A program made the translations under genes and the position numbers. From assembly GCF_000317555.1 (NCBI RefSeq), contig NC_019745.1, positions 806,001 to 870,000 on the forward strand: a stretch of 64,000 nucleotides of DNA, written 5' to 3'. This stretch comes from Gloeocapsa sp. PCC 7428. GTDB taxonomy: Bacteria; Cyanobacteriota; Cyanobacteriia; Cyanobacteriales; Chroococcidiopsidaceae. This document shows, one piece after another, positions 60,739-64,000 of the stretch (position 1 is its first letter; the number at the start of each line of letters is the position of its first letter). The notes beneath the pieces were generated by a model that was not told the origin of the DNA, did no database searches, and worked only from the letters and a program-made list of their open reading frames with translations.

Positions 60739-63012
60739 ATGGAGACACTTACACTAAAACTTCGAGGCATGAGTTGTGCCTCTTGTGCAAATAGTATTGA
60801 AGAAGCGATTCGCTCAGTTCCTGGGGTGACTGAATGCAACGTCAACTTTGGTGCAGAACAAGCCGCAGTTCAATATAACCCTGACAAAACCAGTATTGAA
60901 AAAATTCAAGCCGCGATTGACGAAGCAGGATACTCGTCTTACTCACTTCAAGAACAAGAAATGATAACTGGAGAAGACGACGCGGAGAAAGCCGCACGTC
61001 TCGCCGAATCAAAAAAGCTGAAGCGTAAACTTTGGGTAGGAGGCGTCATTAGCATTATCCTCGTCATTGGCGGATTACCAATGATGACAGGGCTACATAT
61101 ACCTTTGATTCCTGCGTGGCTACACAATCCTTGGTTTCAACTCGTGCTGACGACTCCGATTCAATTTTGGAGTGGTGAATCGTTTTATCAAGGTGCTTGG
61201 AAAGCATTTAAACGCCATACAGCTACGATGGATACGCTAGTTGCACTGGGGACAAGTGCGGCGTATTTCTACTCGCTGTTTCCAACATTTTTTCCAGACT
61301 TTTTTCGCGCGCAGGGGCTTGAACCAGCCGTTTACTACGAAATTTCTGCGGTTGTGATTACGCTGATTTTACTAGGGCGGTTGTTAGAAAATCGCGCCAA
61401 AGGACAAACTTCAGAAGCAATTCGCAAACTGATTGGCTTGCAAGCACGCGATGCGCGAGTGATTCGTAACGGACAAGAAATGGATATTCCAATTCAGGAA
61501 GTCCAAATTGATGATGTCATCGTAGTCCGTCCAGGGGAAAAAATTCCGGTAGATGGCGAAGTGATTGAAGGCGCTTCAACGGTAGATGAAGCGATGGTGA
61601 CAGGTGAAAGTGTTCCTGTGAAGAAGCAGCCAGGCGATGAAGTGATTGGCGCGACGATTAACAAAACTGGGAGTTTTAAGTTTCGCGCTACACGCGTTGG
61701 TAAAGATACGTTTCTCGCGCAAATTGTGAAACTCGTTCAACAAGCGCAAGGTTCTAAAGCACCGATTCAGCAACTCGCCGATCGCGTTACCGGATGGTTT
61801 GTACCCGCAGTAATTGCGATCGCAATCGCAACATTTATCATTTGGTTTAACTTCTTAGGTAACTTGACACTCGCAACGATTACCACCATTGGTGTATTGA
61901 TTATTGCCTGTCCTTGTGCTCTGGGACTTGCTACACCTACATCAATTATGGTGGGAACAGGTAAAGGTGCAGAAAATGGCATTCTAGTCAAGGGTGCAGA
62001 AAGTTTAGAACTCGCGCACAAAATTCAAACGATTGTTTTAGATAAAACAGGAACGATTACCGAAGGTAAACCGACAGTGACAGATTTTGTGACTGTCAAC
62101 GGTACAGCCAATCGTAACGAATTAAAACTGATCGAGCTTGCTGCGTCAGTTGAACGGAACTCGGAACATCCGCTAGCAGAAGCAGTTGTAAGGTACGCCC
62201 AAACGCAAGAAGTTGCGCTTAGAGATGTGCAAAACTTTGAGGCGATCGCGGGTAGTGGCGTGCAAGGAATCGTGGGCGATCGCTTGGTACAAATCGGTAC
62301 GCAGCGCTGGATGGAAGAATTAGGCATTGATACCCGCGCCCTTGTAGAACGCAAAACAACGTTAGAACATACAGGGAAAACGGCGGTTTGGCTCGCAGTT
62401 GATGGCAAAATGCAAGGACTCATGGGCATTGCAGATGCGCTTAAACCTTCTTCCGCACACGCTGTGAGCGCATTAAAACGCTTAGGTTTAGAAGTCGTTA
62501 TGCTCACGGGCGATAACCGAGCCACCGCAGATGCGATCGCGCAACAAGTCGGAATTGATCGTGTCTTTGCTGAAGTGCGCCCTGATCAAAAAGCGGCAAT
62601 TGTCAAGTCACTGCAAACAGAACGCGGTAGACATTCAAAATCTAAGACGGTTGCCATGGTAGGAGATGGTATCAACGATGCACCTGCATTAGCGCAAGCT
62701 GATGTCGGAATTGCAATTGGTACAGGAACTGATGTGGCGATCGCAGCGAGCGATATTACTTTAATCTCTGGCGAACTCCAAGGAATCATAACCGCAATTC
62801 AACTTAGTCGAGCCACGATCCGCAACATTCGTCAAAATCTCTTCTTCGCCTTTATCTATAACGTTGCAGGTATTCCCATTGCGGCGGGAATTCTTTTTCC
62901 GATCTTTGGCTGGCTACTCAATCCAATTATCGCTGGAGCAGCAATGGCGTTTAGTTCTGTATCTGTTGTTACTAATGCTTTGCGTTTACGTAACTTTCAG
63001 CCTGAAGTTTAA
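60739..63012 (+). CDS. Cu(I)-type P1B ATPase (CopA/CtaA/PacS-like)
   Basis: This 757-residue pump should move Cu(I) across a membrane using ATP. The N-terminal HMA domain has Cys13 and Cys16 ('[10 protein letters not shown]'). Then come the membrane helices, the 'TGES' actuator, the channel motif 'CPC' at residues 391-393 ('[12 protein letters not shown]'), the phosphorylated Asp435 ('DKTGTIT'), the 'SEHPLAEA' nucleotide-domain motif and 'GDGINDAP'. The last helices carry 'FIYNVAG' and '[13 protein letters not shown]', the YN and MxxSS signature of the copper (type 1B-1) class. Whether it exports to the periplasm or feeds the thylakoid cannot be told from sequence; the operon of DUF305, chaperone and cupredoxin favours detoxification. 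Confidence 0.95.
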   Translation: METLTLKLRGMSCASCANSIEEAIRSVPGVTECNVNFGAEQAAVQYNPDKTSIEKIQAAIDEAGYSSYSLQEQEMITGEDDAEKAARLAESKKLKRKLWVGGVISIILVIGGLPMMTGLHIPLIPAWLHNPWFQLVLTTPIQFWSGESFYQGAWKAFKRHTATMDTLVALGTSAAYFYSLFPTFFPDFFRAQGLEPAVYYEISAVVITLILLGRLLENRAKGQTSEAIRKLIGLQARDARVIRNGQEMDIPIQEVQIDDVIVVRPGEKIPVDGEVIEGASTVDEAMVTGESVPVKKQPGDEVIGATINKTGSFKFRATRVGKDTFLAQIVKLVQQAQGSKAPIQQLADRVTGWFVPAVIAIAIATFIIWFNFLGNLTLATITTIGVLIIACPCALGLATPTSIMVGTGKGAENGILVKGAESLELAHKIQTIVLDKTGTITEGKPTVTDFVTVNGTANRNELKLIELAASVERNSEHPLAEAVVRYAQTQEVALRDVQNFEAIAGSGVQGIVGDRLVQIGTQRWMEELGIDTRALVERKTTLEHTGKTAVWLAVDGKMQGLMGIADALKPSSAHAVSALKRLGLEVVMLTGDNRATADAIAQQVGIDRVFAEVRPDQKAAIVKSLQTERGRHSKSKTVAMVGDGINDAPALAQADVGIAIGTGTDVAIAASDITLISGELQGIITAIQLSRATIRNIRQNLFFAFIYNVAGIPIAAGILFPIFGWLLNPIIAGAAMAFSSVSVVTNALRLRNFQPEV

Positions 63013-63048
63013 TTGAGCAGAGGAAGCAGAGGGGCAGAGGGGTAAATC

Positions 63049-63555
63049 ATGTTTAGTCGAAGTCAAATTTGGGGAAGTTTTGTTGGATTGGGGTTACTGT
63101 TGGGAACTGCGTCAGCACAAATGCCTCATGAAATGCCAAGTGAAATTGCCCCAACAAATCAATTTCGTCGTATTGAACAACCTTTAGGGTTAAGAGTTGG
63201 TGTAACGCTGGGTGGTATTGCCTTGATTGGGTTAGAGTTGTGGTGGTTTTTGCTAAGTAAAACGAAAGCGCAGCAAGCAGAAGCGCATCAAGGAATTCAA
63301 GAGTTAACAATTACAGTTGATGGCGGTTATCAACCCGATCGCATTGTCGTCAAGGCAAATCAACCTGTACGACTTAACTTTTTGCGTCGCGATCCGAGTA
63401 GCTGTCTAGAAAAGGTGTTATTCCCTGACTTTCATATTGCCCAAGATTTAGAGGTAGATCGCGTCACTTCTGTTGAATTTACACCTGCAAACCCAGGGCA
63501 ATATCAATTTACCTGTGGGATGAATATGTTTCGCGGTGTGGTTGAAGTGAAATAA
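63049..63555 (+). CDS. Membrane-anchored cupredoxin-domain protein
   Basis: This 168-residue protein has a signal-like N-terminus ('SFVGLGLLLGTASA') and a Met/His stretch 'QMPHEMPSE'. A membrane helix ('VGVTLGGIALIGLELWWFLL', about residues 52-71) and a C-terminal cupredoxin fold follow, with 'SSCLEKVLFPDFHI' and 'YQFTCGMNMFRGVVEV', supplying Cys, His, Cys and Met ligand candidates. EfeO/CzcE-type cupredoxins with this ligand set bind copper in the periplasm. It lies 36 bases after the ATPase gene across a CAGAGG-rich repeat and probably belongs to the same operon. The role as copper shuttle or sensor is inferred. Confidence 0.85.
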   Translation: MFSRSQIWGSFVGLGLLLGTASAQMPHEMPSEIAPTNQFRRIEQPLGLRVGVTLGGIALIGLELWWFLLSKTKAQQAEAHQGIQELTITVDGGYQPDRIVVKANQPVRLNFLRRDPSSCLEKVLFPDFHIAQDLEVDRVTSVEFTPANPGQYQFTCGMNMFRGVVEVK

Positions 63556-63584
63556 GTTAGTGTTGATTTGTTGTTAAATTTAGT

Positions 63585-63639
63585 AATGGGTAATTGTTGA
63601 TGAAGCTTTCCTATTACCAATGACCAGTGACCAATTACC
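63585..63639. repeat. Spacer repeat of the ATTACCAATGACC type
   Basis: 'aatgggtaattg' pairs with 'caattaccaatg', enclosing 'attaccaatgaccagtgacc'. The same sequence occurs at 19490-19520 and, in part, at 23911-23938. It separates the convergent cupredoxin and MerR genes and supplies the stop codon of the MerR gene. Confidence 0.75.
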
Positions 63640-64000
63640 AATGTTTCTCTTTTTGAATATTAGGACAAATTGTGTCTTCGTGTTGTGCCGGAAAATCTTC
63701 CCAACCTGAAAGCAAGCCATTTAGCTCAGCGCGTAAAGTTAATAATTGCTTGACTTGGTGGTCTATTTGTGCTAGTTTTTCCTCTAATTTTTCCTTCACT
63801 TCACCACAGGGGAGTTCACCGCGATCGTGAACGTTGAGAATCTCGCCAATCTCTTCGAGGCTAAGACCAAGACTTTGGGCGCGTTTAATAAAAGACAGGC
63901 GCGTTAGTACGTCATGCGAAAATTGCCGAAAACCGCCTTCGGTTCGCCCTGCTGATTGCAGTAAACCTAAGCTTTCGTAGTAGCGTATTGTTCTAATCGG
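63635..64000 (-). CDS. MerR-family heavy-metal-responsive regulator (5' end outside window)
   Basis: The visible 121 residues start inside the winged-helix domain at 'PIRTIRYYESLGLLQSAGRT' and continue with 'GFRQFSHDVLTRLSFIKRAQ', a long dimerisation helix ('EKLAQIDHQVKQLLTLRAEL') and a C-terminus with Cys in 'ELPCGEVKEK' and 'DTICPNIQKEKHW'. Two cysteines so placed are typical metal ligands in this family. About 15 N-terminal residues are missing because the gene passes the window edge. It lies beside the copper operon and is the natural activator for the two 20-bp-spacer promoters at 56432 and 59760. The bound metal could be Cu(I), but Zn or Co regulators are similar. Confidence 0.92.
   Translation of the reverse strand, partial: PIRTIRYYESLGLLQSAGRTEGGFRQFSHDVLTRLSFIKRAQSLGLSLEEIGEILNVHDRGELPCGEVKEKLEEKLAQIDHQVKQLLTLRAELNGLLSGWEDFPAQHEDTICPNIQKEKHW

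Noticed and set aside
62025-62525. 166-codon open frame on the minus strand
   Set aside because: Antisense to the nucleotide-binding domain of the copper ATPase; Ser/Pro-rich shadow composition.
1-64000. tRNA, rRNA, CRISPR or intact insertion sequence
   Set aside because: Spacers were read for T-loop motifs, regularly spaced direct repeats and transposase motifs; none was convincing.

Overview
This is a cyanobacterial chromosome segment. The evidence is two thylakoid NDH-1 genes (ndhF, ndhD), a RbcR-type LysR regulator, a high-light-inducible protein, cyanobacteria-restricted families (DUF4327, DUF1830, DUF1517, DUF6887/DUF6888, DICT kinase), sucrose-phosphate phosphatase, and very frequent HIP1 octamers (GCGATCGC) in genes and spacers. 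The repeats and gene set suggest a unicellular or colonial Chroococcidiopsis/Gloeocapsopsis-like lineage, but the genus is only inferred. Gene density is high and strands alternate. No tRNA, rRNA, CRISPR array or complete insertion sequence was recognised.

Layout. 1-5 kb: DUF4327, a cation-diffusion transporter, a SnoaL-like protein, a Crp-type regulator, the overlapping DUF6888/DUF6887 pair, and a decaying patch with a TIGR02391 gene broken by two in-frame stops. 5-14 kb: methyltransferase, secreted Ntn amidase, guaA, cbiD, MFS transporter, moaA, rpsD. 14-20 kb: a secreted protein with an exact 31-residue cysteine repeat, then a four-gene unit (acyl-CoA dehydrogenase-like, PIG-L deacetylase, methyltransferase, convergent glycosyltransferase) that looks like an uncharacterised glycoconjugate pathway, then a HAD phosphatase. 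20-27 kb: a catalytic-domain-less DALR protein, a Crp-family regulator with a CRP-like site upstream, two tandem PstS-type binding proteins and a Ser/Thr kinase. 26.6-33 kb: rbcR, a decayed membrane gene, a CGLC thioredoxin, ndhF and ndhD. 33-47 kb: a kinase/regulator pair, a beta-helix/SPOR protein, thiE-thiS, DUF1517, hemL, ChaB, hisIE, MFS, sucrose phosphatase and ruvA.

47-59 kb is rich in signalling: a 1331-residue hybrid kinase, a stand-alone receiver, a CHASE3 kinase/NarL regulator pair and a DICT-GAF kinase followed by DUF1830, pentapeptide and Hli genes. The debris of a metal-efflux locus (RND adaptor tail joined to a kinase tail at a HIP1 site) lies at 54.6-54.8 kb.

55.7-64 kb is a copper-handling region: two double-DUF305 proteins, an HMA chaperone, a Cu(I)-type P1B ATPase, a membrane-anchored cupredoxin and a MerR regulator running off the window end. 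Both DUF305 genes have MerR-type promoters: a CTCTA-N6-TAGAG palindrome inside a 20-bp spacer between -35 and -10. This ties the two loci to one proposed MerR-controlled metal regulon.

Repeats recur throughout: heptamer STRRs, a hairpin family R1 ('gcggttgaaaccgc', 'ccaccttcgtgg', 'gcgaataaattcgc'), and a GC-rich family R2, one copy of which is read in frame inside the hybrid kinase linker.
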